A stretch of 36,928 bases of DNA from contig RECR01000068.1 in the NCBI GenBank assembly GCA_007693955.1, positions 1 through 36,928 of the forward strand, in the 5' to 3' direction. Every line of letters starts with the position of its first letter. Positions within the stretch are counted from its first letter, which is position 1. The notes under the pieces are model-generated. The model ran no database searches and was not told where the DNA came from. It was given only the letters and a program-made list of their open reading frames with translations. This DNA comes from Gloeocapsa sp. DLM2.Bin57 (GTDB taxonomy: Bacteria > Cyanobacteriota > Cyanobacteriia > Cyanobacteriales > Gloeocapsaceae). The position numbers were made by a program, and so were the translations under genes. Positions 25,058 through 33,270 of the stretch are shown piece by piece.

Positions 25058-26365
25058 ATGAAATATATAATTAGATCAGCCCAAGTCCTTTTACCTAATG
25101 GTGAGTTTGCTTTAACAGATGTCGCGGTAAACCAAGGCAAGATTACCACAATTGGGGACAATCTCCAAGATACAGAAGACACAGAAATTATCAAGGCAGA
25201 AGGATTAACCCTATTACCAGGAGTAATTGATCCTCAAGTTCATTTCCGCGAACCAGGTTTAGAGCATAAAGAAGATTTATTTACCGCTAGTTGTGCTTGT
25301 GCTAAAGGTGGAGTTACTTCTTTCCTAGAAATGCCCAATACTCGCCCCCTAACTATCAATCAAGCTACTTTAGATGATAAATTACAACGAGCAGCGAGTA
25401 AATGCGTAGTTAATTATGGATTTTTCATCGGTGCAACTGCTGATAATCTAGAAGATTTATTGACCGTAAACCCTGTCTGTGGTATCAAGATATTTATGGG
25501 TTCAATGCACGGGGATTTGTTAGTTAGTCAAGAAGAGAAATTAGAGCAGATTTTTGCTCACGGCGATCGCCTCATTGCTGTACACGCAGAAGATCAAGCT
25601 AGAATCAATCAACGTCGTCAACAGTTTGTCGGGATTACTACCCCTAGCATTCACTCAGAGATTCAAGACGAACAAGCAGCTCTCAACGCCACCCAATTAG
25701 CCGTTAAATTAGCCAAAAAATATCAACGTCGCTTACATATTTTACACCTATCTACGGGAATAGAAGCAGAATGGCTACGGGAAAATAAACCAGCTTGGGT
25801 AACCACAGAAGTAACCCCCCAACATCTATTACTCAATACCACCGCTTATGAGCAAATCGGAACATTAGCCCAGATGAATCCTCCCCTGCGATCGCCTGAA
25901 AATAACGCTATACTTTGGCAAGCCCTTGTTGATGGTGTTATTGACTTTATCGCCACGGATCATGCACCCCATACCCTAGCAGAAAAAGCCAAAACCTACC
26001 CCCATAGCCCTTCAGGAATGCCAGGAGTAGAAACCTCCCTAGCCTTAATGTTAACAGAAGCCATGAAAGGACGTTGCAGTGTTGCTCAAGTTTCCCACTG
26101 GATGTCAACTGCTGTAGCTAAAGGTTATAACATCCCTAACAAAGGTTTAATTACCCCTGGTTATGACGCCGATTTAATCCTGGTAGATTTAAACACCTAT
26201 CGCCCTGTTGTACGTGAAGAATTATTAACTAAATCTGGCTGGAGTCCTTTTGAAGGGTGGAATCTCACGGGTTGGACAGTATTAACCATGGTTAATGGAG
26301 AAATTGTTTATCAAAACGGTAAAGTAGATACAAGCAAAAGGGGCAAAGCTCTAAAATTTGCTTAG
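25058..26365 (+). CDS. pyrC: Dihydroorotase (class I, variant metal motif)
   Basis: Cyclises carbamoyl aspartate in pyrimidine synthesis. The 435-residue amidohydrolase shows GVIDPQVHFREPG, with Gln60 in place of the first His of the HxH metal motif and His62 intact. It keeps a Lys144 of GIKIFMGS in the position usually carboxylated, His176 (VHAED), His230 (HILHLST) and Asp302 (ATDHAPHT). As I recall, related cyanobacterial and Bacteroidetes enzymes also carry this Gln, so it may still be active. It heads a co-directional run of six genes up to recQ. Confidence 0.9.
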   Translation: MKYIIRSAQVLLPNGEFALTDVAVNQGKITTIGDNLQDTEDTEIIKAEGLTLLPGVIDPQVHFREPGLEHKEDLFTASCACAKGGVTSFLEMPNTRPLTINQATLDDKLQRAASKCVVNYGFFIGATADNLEDLLTVNPVCGIKIFMGSMHGDLLVSQEEKLEQIFAHGDRLIAVHAEDQARINQRRQQFVGITTPSIHSEIQDEQAALNATQLAVKLAKKYQRRLHILHLSTGIEAEWLRENKPAWVTTEVTPQHLLLNTTAYEQIGTLAQMNPPLRSPENNAILWQALVDGVIDFIATDHAPHTLAEKAKTYPHSPSGMPGVETSLALMLTEAMKGRCSVAQVSHWMSTAVAKGYNIPNKGLITPGYDADLILVDLNTYRPVVREELLTKSGWSPFEGWNLTGWTVLTMVNGEIVYQNGKVDTSKRGKALKFA

Positions 26366-26402
26366 AATAGAAACATAAGTAGGTTTTGAAGGTAAAATCA
26401 CC

Positions 26403-26681
26403 ATGGCAGGTTTAGGAGATCTAGTACAAAAAGCGATCTATCTCGGTATTGGTATAGCTGATTACGCCGCGGAAAGAGCAGGAATGACCTTTCAAGATTT
26501 GAGAGTTCAAGCTCAAAAAATTGCTGATGAGATGGTCGCCAGAGGTGAAATCAGTGTAGAAGATGCGCGCAAATATGTTGACGAATTAGTCAAAGAAGCT
26601 CAAGAATCTAACCCAGAATCGGTAGAAACTACTCAATCTAACGAGCCTCGGCGTATCGAAATAGTTAGTGATGACGAATAG
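26403..26681 (+). CDS. Phasin-like small protein
   Basis: A 92-residue protein with an amphipathic helix-rich pattern, YLGIGIADYAAERAG then ADEMVARGEISVEDARKYVDELVKEA. It resembles the short phasin/PHA-granule-associated type seen in many bacteria. The acidic tail is disordered-looking. It follows pyrC by 37 bases. Its binding partner is unknown; the phasin label is from pattern only. Confidence 0.6.
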   Translation: MAGLGDLVQKAIYLGIGIADYAAERAGMTFQDLRVQAQKIADEMVARGEISVEDARKYVDELVKEAQESNPESVETTQSNEPRRIEIVSDDE

Positions 26682-26704
26682 AATAAAACCAAACAGAGGG
26701 AATA

Positions 26705-27184
26705 ATGAAAGATTGGTCAGATGATATCTTTACTGCTTTAGAAAAAACTCTCAAAGACTTCGAGCAATTATCCTACAATATATCGGAATGGGTAGAAACA
26801 GTTACAGAAGAAGTCACCGAGGAAGTAATAGAAACGGTGGATTTTCTAACTGAACAAATAGATATTTACCTACCTAGAGAAATAGAAGACTTTGTCCAAG
26901 ATGTACTGCAAACTTTTAGAGATATAGAAAATGATTGGTCAGGAGAAAACTTTAGAGATGATTTTTCCGAGGATAATCAAAATTACTGGCGTAACCCCTT
27001 TTATGATGATTTAGGTTGGAATCCTAAAATAGAACCAAGTTCTGAGTTTCATCCCGCTTGTATTGGCTGTGTTAACTATCATGGCAGAATCTATAATGGT
27101 AATATTTTAATCTGTGGAATGCACCCCTACGGTTGGGAAACAGAAGATTGTCCTGATTGGGAAAGTCAAGGCGATAAAGATTAG
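26705..27184 (+). CDS. Hypothetical protein with a C-terminal Cys/His cluster
   Basis: A 159-residue protein. An acidic helical N-terminal region (residues about 1-90, with EEVTEEVIETVDF) is followed by HPACIGCVNYHGRIYNGNILICGMHPYGWETEDCPDW. The C-x-x-C, Cys, His and Cys spacing suggests a zinc or Fe-S site. This tail recurs in cyanobacterial hypothetical proteins, as far as I know. It lies 23 bases after the phasin-like gene and 39 bases before the kinase. Confidence 0.65.
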   Translation: MKDWSDDIFTALEKTLKDFEQLSYNISEWVETVTEEVTEEVIETVDFLTEQIDIYLPREIEDFVQDVLQTFRDIENDWSGENFRDDFSEDNQNYWRNPFYDDLGWNPKIEPSSEFHPACIGCVNYHGRIYNGNILICGMHPYGWETEDCPDWESQGDKD

Positions 27185-27223
27185 ATTATTTTATAGTTAA
27201 ATCAACTAAGAGATAACACCAGA

Positions 27224-28849
27224 ATGATCACTCAACTACTTAATAATCGTTATCGCATTGTCCAAACTATCGGTAGGGGAGGCTTTGGGGAAACCTTTAT
27301 AGCGACAGATACCCATATGCCTTCAGAACGTAAATGCGTGATTAAACAGCTCAAACCAGCGATTCAACCGCCAGAAACTTGGGTAAAAGAACGCTTTCAA
27401 CGAGAAGCAGCTATTTTAGAGGAATTAGGAGAACATAGTCCCCAGATACCTCGCTTATACGCTTATTTCGCTGAAGGAAGTGACTTTTATCTAGTCCAAG
27501 AATTAATTCCTGGAATTAATCTCAGACAAAAAATAGCAGCAGATGGAGTATTAACCCCCAAAGAAGTAACAGATCTTCTCCTGAAGTTATTACCAGTTTT
27601 AGAATATACTCATAATCATAAAATTATTCATCGGGATATTAAACCAGAAAATATTATTCTACGGGAAAAGGATAACCTACCTGTATTAATCGATTTTGGC
27701 GCGCTAAAAGAAGCAATTATTACTCAAGCTAATCCACAAGCTAACTCAGTATCTATTAGTATTGGCACACCTGGTTATATGAGTTCAGAACAAGCAGCAG
27801 GTCGCCCTGTGTACTCTAGTGACCTCTATAGTCTCGGTTTGACCGCAATCTATCTATTAACGGGAAAAAGTCCCCAAGAATTACCAGTAGATTCCCAAAC
27901 AGGAGAGATCCTCTGGCGAGAAGAAGCACCACAAATACATTCTAACCTAGCTTCGGTAATCGATCGCTCCATTCGCTTTCATCCGCGCGATCGCTTTCAA
28001 AACGCATCAGAAATGCTTAAAGCTTTAAACCCCGAAAATGCAGTACTAGAGTCTGATACTCACGTAGTAGCACCAGTATATAATAGCAGTAAACAAGAGA
28101 TACCTACAGGGAGTACGGTAGTCTTAAACCATCCCTATCTGAAGGAATCGGGTAATAACCCTTTGAAAATGATCCTGTGGTTATTACTATTAGGAGCAGG
28201 GGTTACCCTAGGGGCGATCGCTTTACTAATTAGTTTAATCATACCACGTCCTCAAGATCGTCCTGCGGTTACTCCTGATGTAGAAGATACCTCAACCCCA
28301 GTAATCACTCTACCACCTTTAGAACCCCATCAACAGGGTGATTTAGAGCCTTTCGCCGAAGCTATACCTATTCCCGAAGAGGTAGCCGAAGTACCAGAAG
28401 CTGAACCCCCAGTAATTGAAACTCCAAGGGAACCCATAGCCCCAGAAGATACTCCTATCTTTACCTTGGGTACTACACAACAGGATATTGCAGCTAATCT
28501 TGGCAAACCAACTTCTCAATATAGAGGATATCATGACAAGACAATAGTGTGGGCTTATAGAGATTTAAGTCCAGGAGTAGAGGTAAGATATACATTTAAT
28601 ACTGAAAATGAAGAACTACGTCAGAGTGAGGCGATTTTCAACGAGGGAACTAGTTTAGAGATAATCGCAGAAACACTCAATCTTTTATTAGGAGGAGAAG
28701 CACCTAATTCCATTTCTAGCGCTCTAGAAGCAGTATATCGGAATCAAACTGATTTACGCTCTTTTACTTATCAAGATCAACGCGGAATGATTAGAAGAGA
28801 TAATAGACAAAAAATTAAGATAATTATTTCGGCGTCTGATTTCAACTAA
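27224..28849 (+). CDS. Membrane-anchored Ser/Thr protein kinase
   Basis: A 541-residue Hanks-type kinase. The glycine loop is GRGGFGETF, the ATP lysine is Lys41, the catalytic loop is HRDIKPENI (Asp138, Asn143), and Asp157 is in DFG. In place of the usual APE motif it has SSEQ. The kinase domain ends near residue 268. A membrane helix follows at about 315-340. An external region is rich in Pro/Glu, then contains a GTTQQDIAANLGKPTSQY domain that resembles the SmpA/OmlA type in pattern only. It precedes the pentapeptide gene by six bases. Confidence 0.92.
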   Translation: MITQLLNNRYRIVQTIGRGGFGETFIATDTHMPSERKCVIKQLKPAIQPPETWVKERFQREAAILEELGEHSPQIPRLYAYFAEGSDFYLVQELIPGINLRQKIAADGVLTPKEVTDLLLKLLPVLEYTHNHKIIHRDIKPENIILREKDNLPVLIDFGALKEAIITQANPQANSVSISIGTPGYMSSEQAAGRPVYSSDLYSLGLTAIYLLTGKSPQELPVDSQTGEILWREEAPQIHSNLASVIDRSIRFHPRDRFQNASEMLKALNPENAVLESDTHVVAPVYNSSKQEIPTGSTVVLNHPYLKESGNNPLKMILWLLLLGAGVTLGAIALLISLIIPRPQDRPAVTPDVEDTSTPVITLPPLEPHQQGDLEPFAEAIPIPEEVAEVPEAEPPVIETPREPIAPEDTPIFTLGTTQQDIAANLGKPTSQYRGYHDKTIVWAYRDLSPGVEVRYTFNTENEELRQSEAIFNEGTSLEIIAETLNLLLGGEAPNSISSALEAVYRNQTDLRSFTYQDQRGMIRRDNRQKIKIIISASDFN

Positions 28850-28855
28850 AATTAT

Positions 28856-30097
28856 ATGAGCACATCACCAAATAGTGACTTAGAAACCAATAATCATCAG
28901 GTGACTTCCCCAGAGCCAGTCAAAACCCCTCAACCGAGAGAATCATGGTATTTACCTAAATTACCCCTAAAAACGAAAATATTTAGACCCAATCGCTCTT
29001 ATTCTCGTCTAGCTATCCTAGTATTGGGTTTAATTCTCATGGCTTTGGGATTAAGTTGGAAGGTAGCTTGGATTGGTTTACCTGGAGCTATTTTTTCCCT
29101 GTTATTATCCATAACGATTATTCTACCAGGTTTAAAGGCTTGGTTATTAACTTATCTTAGTCCCGATGAACGTCGCACTTTAGCTGGATTTATTGGTTTT
29201 ATCTTCGCACTATTAGGATTATTTAACTATCTCGGTGTTTATAGGATAATTAGTGGTTGGCTAGATACGATCAAATGGGATGAATTTGGCTCATGGGCTG
29301 AATGGTTTGGAGCGTTTGGACAGATTTTAATCGCTGTATTAGCGGTATATGTGGCTTGGGAACAATATGTTATCTCTCGTGATTTAACGATTCAACAAAA
29401 TAGAATTACTCAACAACAAACTATCGACGCTTATTTTCAAGGAGTGTCAGAATTAGCACTTAACGATGAAGGATTATTAGAAGATTGGCCCCAAGAAAGA
29501 GCGATCGCCGAAGGACGTACCGCAGCGATTATGAGTAGTATCGATGCCAATGGTAAAGCTAAAGTCTTACGGTTTTTGTCTCAATCTCGTCTGATTATCC
29601 CTTTAAAAAGAGATCAACAATTAGGAAGACCAATTTTAGACGGTTTAGGTAATTACGCCGAAGATCGCGCCAATGGTATCAGAGTGATTTCCCTAGGAGT
29701 AATGTTAGCAGGAGCAGATCTTTCTAGTCAAGATTTGCGCTGGACTGATTTAAGTGAAGCTAATATGGTAAGAGCTGACTTGAGTAAAACTGATTTAGTG
29801 AAAGCTAATCTAAGTCGTACTGTACTCTATGACGCTAATCTAAGTGGAGCGGATCTCAAATCCGCTCGTTTTTTCTATGGCTCAGCCGAAACTGCTACCC
29901 CTCGTAGTCGTAAATACCCCCCTAATTATGAGACGGGAGCTTATACGGGAGCTGTAGTAGAAAATGCAGACTTTAGTAATGTGCAAAATTTAAACCGTGA
30001 ACAAAGATATTATATTTGTGCTTGGGGTGGTAAACTAACTAGAAGTACTGTTCCCGGTGGTTGTGAAGGTATTCCTAATCTGTTAGAGGGGGAGTAA
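28856..30097 (+). CDS. Membrane protein with pentapeptide repeats
   Basis: A 413-residue protein. Three to four hydrophobic segments lie between residues about 50 and 175, including LAILVLGLILMALGLSW and FGQILIAVLAVYVAWEQY. The soluble C-terminal part has about eight pentapeptide repeats, from ADLSSQDLRWTDLSEAN onward, then a GAVVENADFSNVQNL block and CAWGGK. It begins six bases after the kinase stop and ends two bases before recQ. Function unknown. Confidence 0.75.
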   Translation: MSTSPNSDLETNNHQVTSPEPVKTPQPRESWYLPKLPLKTKIFRPNRSYSRLAILVLGLILMALGLSWKVAWIGLPGAIFSLLLSITIILPGLKAWLLTYLSPDERRTLAGFIGFIFALLGLFNYLGVYRIISGWLDTIKWDEFGSWAEWFGAFGQILIAVLAVYVAWEQYVISRDLTIQQNRITQQQTIDAYFQGVSELALNDEGLLEDWPQERAIAEGRTAAIMSSIDANGKAKVLRFLSQSRLIIPLKRDQQLGRPILDGLGNYAEDRANGIRVISLGVMLAGADLSSQDLRWTDLSEANMVRADLSKTDLVKANLSRTVLYDANLSGADLKSARFFYGSAETATPRSRKYPPNYETGAYTGAVVENADFSNVQNLNREQRYYICAWGGKLTRSTVPGGCEGIPNLLEGE

Positions 30098-30099
30098 GT

Positions 30100-31983
30100 T
30101 TGTTGGAGTTAGAAGCCGCTTTACAACGATTTTTTGGTTATTCTGTATTTCGTCCTCTCCAGGGTCAAATCGTCTCAGACGCTTTAGAAAACCGTGATTT
30201 ATTAATAATTATGCCCACAGGTGGGGGAAAGTCTCTCTGTTATCAGTTACCCGCTTTATTACAACCTGGTTTGACTGTAGTGGTGTCTCCTTTAATCTCT
30301 TTAATGTTAGATCAAGTTGATGCTTTACAAAGTAGGGGGATTGGGGCGACTTTTTTAAATAGTAGTTTAAATTCAACAGAGATTAGTGAGCGAATTAGGG
30401 GAATTCTCCAAGGAAAGATTAAATTACTCTATGTTGCTCCTGAAAGGTTATTATCAGATAATTTTGCTATTTTATTAAATCAGATACAGCAACAGATAGG
30501 TATCTCTAGTTTTGCTATTGATGAAGCTCATTGTGTCTCAGAATGGGGTCACGATTTTCGCCCAGAATACCGTCAGATTAAACAATTACGCGATCGCTAT
30601 CCGCGCATACCTATGTTAGCTCTAACGGCTACTGCTACGACAAAAGTACGTCAAGACATCATTCAACAGTTACAATTACGCGAACCGAGTATTTATATCG
30701 CTAGTTTTAATCGTCCTAATCTCTATTATAAAGTTGTCCCTAAAGATAAGCGGGGTTATGTCCAATTATTAAGTTATATCAAAAAACAATCGGGTTCGGG
30801 GATAGTTTATTGTCTGAGTCGTCGTCGGGTAGAAGAAGTAGCCTCGCGTCTTCAAGGCGATGGTATCTCAGCGTTAGCTTATCATGGGGGAATGGGGGAT
30901 AGTACCAGGAGTTTACACCAGAATCGCTTTCTTAATAATGAAGTCAAGGTAATGGTAGCAACGATCGCCTTTGGAATGGGAATCAATAAACCCGATATCC
31001 GCTTTGTCTTTCACTACGATTTACCGAGAAGTTTAGAAAATTATTATCAAGAAGTAGGTAGAGCCGGAAGAGACGGTAAAAGCGCTCTGTGCGTGTTATT
31101 CTATGCTAAGGCTGATGTACGTGGAATCGACTATCTAATTAAACAAAAAAGTGATCCCAAAGAACAACTTTTAGCCCGTCAACGTCTCAATCACATGCTT
31201 AATTACGCAGAATCGCTCCAATGCAGACGTAAAATACAATTAAGTTATTTTGGGGAAAAATGGTCAGGAAATTGTCAAAATTGTGATAACTGTCTCAACA
31301 CCCAACCCTCAGAAGATTGGACGATTGAAGCGCAAAAATTCCTTTCTTGTGTAGCACGTTGTCAAGAACGTTTTGGTATGAATCATATCGTCAATGTCTT
31401 GAGAGGATCACTTAATCAGAAAATTTTAAAATATGGACATCATCTCCTCTCTACCTATGGTATCGGTAAAGATATTAGCGCCGAAAATTGGCAAAAGTTA
31501 GGCAGATTTTTACTAGAGAAGAATTTACTCACCGCTACTTCTGATGGCTACGCTATCCTCAAGCTGAATAAATATAGTTGGGAAATTCTGCGCAATTTGC
31601 GTACCGTCTCCATTCCTCTTGAGAAAACAACAGCCAAAAAAGCCTTACCAGGGAAATCAGATTATCTCCCCGAAGCAATACCCACTAGGACAGAAATGAT
31701 TACTTTAAGCTTATATCAACAAGGATTAAGCCCAGAAATTATCGCCATTGAACGTAATTTAACCATTCAAACCATTTATAAACATTTAAGCGAGTTAATC
31801 GCTCTCAATCAACCCGTTAACCTAGATTCTTTCGTATCACCCGCTAAACAAGAGGTCATTATAGCGGCTTTGCAAAAATTAGGGATGGATGCGAATGCTT
31901 TCAAACTGATTAAAGATCATCTCGGTGACGATTATAGTTATACAGAAATTATGTTAGTACGTGCTTGGTTAGAGAGAAGCTAA
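30100..31983 (+). CDS. recQ: RecQ-family ATP-dependent DNA helicase
   Basis: 3'-5' helicase for DNA repair and recombination. In the 627-residue protein, motif I is GGGKS (41-45), motif II is DEAHCVSEWGHDFRPEY (141 onward), motif III is ALTATAT, and motif VI is QEVGRAGRDG. Four Zn cysteines (C-R-R-K then CQNCDNC) follow, then an RQC winged-helix region and a C-terminal HTH-like block (SLYQQGLSPEIIAIERNL). The HRDC domain of E. coli RecQ is not obvious. The start is TTG at 30100 or 30103, after GGGGGAG. It is tightly joined to the pentapeptide gene upstream. Confidence 0.93.
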   Translation: MLELEAALQRFFGYSVFRPLQGQIVSDALENRDLLIIMPTGGGKSLCYQLPALLQPGLTVVVSPLISLMLDQVDALQSRGIGATFLNSSLNSTEISERIRGILQGKIKLLYVAPERLLSDNFAILLNQIQQQIGISSFAIDEAHCVSEWGHDFRPEYRQIKQLRDRYPRIPMLALTATATTKVRQDIIQQLQLREPSIYIASFNRPNLYYKVVPKDKRGYVQLLSYIKKQSGSGIVYCLSRRRVEEVASRLQGDGISALAYHGGMGDSTRSLHQNRFLNNEVKVMVATIAFGMGINKPDIRFVFHYDLPRSLENYYQEVGRAGRDGKSALCVLFYAKADVRGIDYLIKQKSDPKEQLLARQRLNHMLNYAESLQCRRKIQLSYFGEKWSGNCQNCDNCLNTQPSEDWTIEAQKFLSCVARCQERFGMNHIVNVLRGSLNQKILKYGHHLLSTYGIGKDISAENWQKLGRFLLEKNLLTATSDGYAILKLNKYSWEILRNLRTVSIPLEKTTAKKALPGKSDYLPEAIPTRTEMITLSLYQQGLSPEIIAIERNLTIQTIYKHLSELIALNQPVNLDSFVSPAKQEVIIAALQKLGMDANAFKLIKDHLGDDYSYTEIMLVRAWLERS

Positions 31984-32079
31984 ACATCTCAATTTGATCA
32001 GAAAAATGGGTTTAAAACCCCCTCCTTGGCAGATGGCTTTACTTTTTCATTATACTACTATTTGAATTGTAGAACGTGA

Positions 32080-32105
32080 CTTAATCTAGGTTAGACTGGT
32101 TTAAG
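32080..32105 (+). repeat. Left-end-like hairpin of an IS200/IS605 remnant
   Basis: CTTAATCTA (32080-32088), loop GGT, TAGA, a CTGGT bulge, then TTAAG (32101-32105) form a nested hairpin. It is just upstream of the TnpB relic, where the left end of an IS605-type element should be. Confidence 0.4.
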
Positions 32106-32123
32106 CTAAAGGTCAAGCATAAG

Positions 32124-32205
32124 ATGATAGTTGACGAGTTCAAAATCAAAGCAAAACCCCACCAATATAAAGCTATTGACGAAGCTATTCGTATAGGTCA
32201 ATTCA
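32124..32205 (+). pseudogene. TnpB (OrfB) N-terminal remnant of an IS200/IS605 element
   Basis: ATG at 32124 encodes MIVDEFKIKAKPHQYKAIDE, then AIRIGQFI. This is the start of TnpB, the RNA-guided nuclease of IS200/IS605 elements, whose family begins with similar E-x-K-L-x-P-x-x-x-Q-x-x-x-I-D-x-x-I. The match ends at about codon 27, where the frame runs into the opposite-strand methyltransferase gene. No active-site motif remains, so it cannot work. An IS left-end hairpin (32080-32105) precedes it. tnpA is not present here. Confidence 0.65.
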
Positions 32206-32832
32206 TACCCTCTGACTCTGTGCTGTCATCATCCCCCAAAACCAGTTAATCTTATATTTGCTGACTTGAATATCGGTTAATCCTTGACTGTGAAATAATT
32301 GCTCAAACTCTTTAACGGTATAAGTATGTACATGAGCGCGATTAAATAAGCGTAACCATAAATCCAATAATCCACAAGTCCAATAGTCAGCACACCAATC
32401 AGTAATGACTAGATTACCGTTAGTTTTTACAACTCTGGTTGCTTCTTGTATCGCTACAACAGGATTAGGGAAATAATGAAAAGCACTGGTAGAAATCACT
32501 AGCTCAAAACTATTCTCGGTAAAGGGGAGATCCTCAGCACTACCTAAATGCAATTCTACTGTGTCTGGTAACCTCTGTTTAGCGATATTGAGCATTTCTA
32601 GAGAGTAATCTATCCCCACTAGTTTAGCTTCGGGAAATCGAGCTAACAGAGCTTGTAATAATAAACCAGTTCCACATCCTAAATCTAAGATCTGCTTAGG
32701 AGGGTTGATGTGTAATAGGTTAAGGGTTTTAGTAATACTTTTGTCTAGATAAATAGACCAACGGCGATCGTATTGGGGTGCTAGACGAGCGTATTCTTCT
32801 TGCACAGGTTTTAGGGTTTGTTTGCGCCACAT
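32203..32832 (-). CDS. Class I SAM-dependent methyltransferase
   Basis: A 209-residue protein from ATG 32832 (the longer frame to 32871 uses TTG). Motif I is ILDLGCGTGLLLQALL, followed by LVGIDYSLEML and ELHLGSAEDLPF, then the SAFHYFPNP block. The pattern is that of small-molecule methyltransferases (UbiE/quinone type) but the substrate is unknown. It is divergent from psbK with a 44-base gap. The last codons (MTAQSQRV) are next to the TnpB relic, which may have altered the C-terminus. Confidence 0.88.
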   Translation of the reverse strand: MWRKQTLKPVQEEYARLAPQYDRRWSIYLDKSITKTLNLLHINPPKQILDLGCGTGLLLQALLARFPEAKLVGIDYSLEMLNIAKQRLPDTVELHLGSAEDLPFTENSFELVISTSAFHYFPNPVVAIQEATRVVKTNGNLVITDWCADYWTCGLLDLWLRLFNRAHVHTYTVKEFEQLFHSQGLTDIQVSKYKINWFWGMMTAQSQRV

Positions 32833-32876
32833 TTTGCTAAAATATTGAACACGATAAGAACAATCAAACAATACTC

Positions 32877-33011
32877 ATGGAACTAACTTTATTACTCAAT
32901 TTACCAGAAGCTTACGCAATTTTTGACCCCCTGATTGATGTTTTACCCATAATTCCCGTATTTTTCCTGGCTCTTGCTTTTGTTTGGCAAGCTGCGGTAG
33001 GTTTTAAATAA
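32877..33011 (+). CDS. psbK: Photosystem II protein K
   Basis: A 44-residue precursor. The short N-terminus [16 protein letters not shown] is cut in the mature protein before the family's KLPEAY-like site. [28 protein letters not shown] is the conserved single helix. PsbK sits near CP43 at the edge of photosystem II. It is divergent from the methyltransferase gene, and a strong terminator follows. Confidence 0.95.
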   Translation: MELTLLLNLPEAYAIFDPLIDVLPIIPVFFLALAFVWQAAVGFK

Positions 33012-33021
33012 GTTAATTTTG

Positions 33022-33059
33022 CTTGAGTATCCTAACCCCAAGGATGCTCAAGAATTTTT
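33022..33059 (+). terminator. Intrinsic terminator after psbK
   Basis: CTTGAGTATCCT (33022-33033) pairs with AGGATGCTCAAG (33041-33052), 12 pairs including one T-G, with a 7-base loop. AATTTTTTT follows, giving a classical intrinsic terminator. Confidence 0.9.
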
Positions 33060-33071
33060 TTAGTAAAACCC

Positions 33072-33102
33072 TTGACAAATATGAGGTAGTTAATGTTAAG
33101 AT
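33072..33102 (+). promoter_or_regulatory. Probable promoter of tRNA-Gln
   Basis: A perfect TTGACA (33072-33077) and TAAGAT (33097-33102) with a 19-base spacer lie about 19 bases before the tRNA. The spacing is slightly long. Confidence 0.6.
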
Positions 33103-33120
33103 AAAATACGTTAAAAGCTT

Positions 33121-33192
33121 TGGGGTGTAGCCAAGCGGTAAGGCAGCGGGTTTTGGTCCCGCCATTCCTAGGTTCGAATCCTAGCACCCCAG
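33121..33192 (+). tRNA. trnQ: tRNA-Gln(UUG)
   Basis: A 72-base tRNA. The acceptor TGGGGTG pairs with CACCCCA, the D-arm is AGCCAAGCGGTAAGGC, and the anticodon TTG is in GCGGGTTTTGGTCCCGC. The T-arm is CCTAGGTTCGAATCCTAG-like. CCA is not encoded. Reads CAA and CAG. Confidence 0.96.
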
Positions 33193-33270
33193 TTAAAATG
33201 ATAATATTGTAAGCTTGGTTAAAACTAGTTAGGATAATGATATAAGCAATTTTAATCAGATTGATAACTC

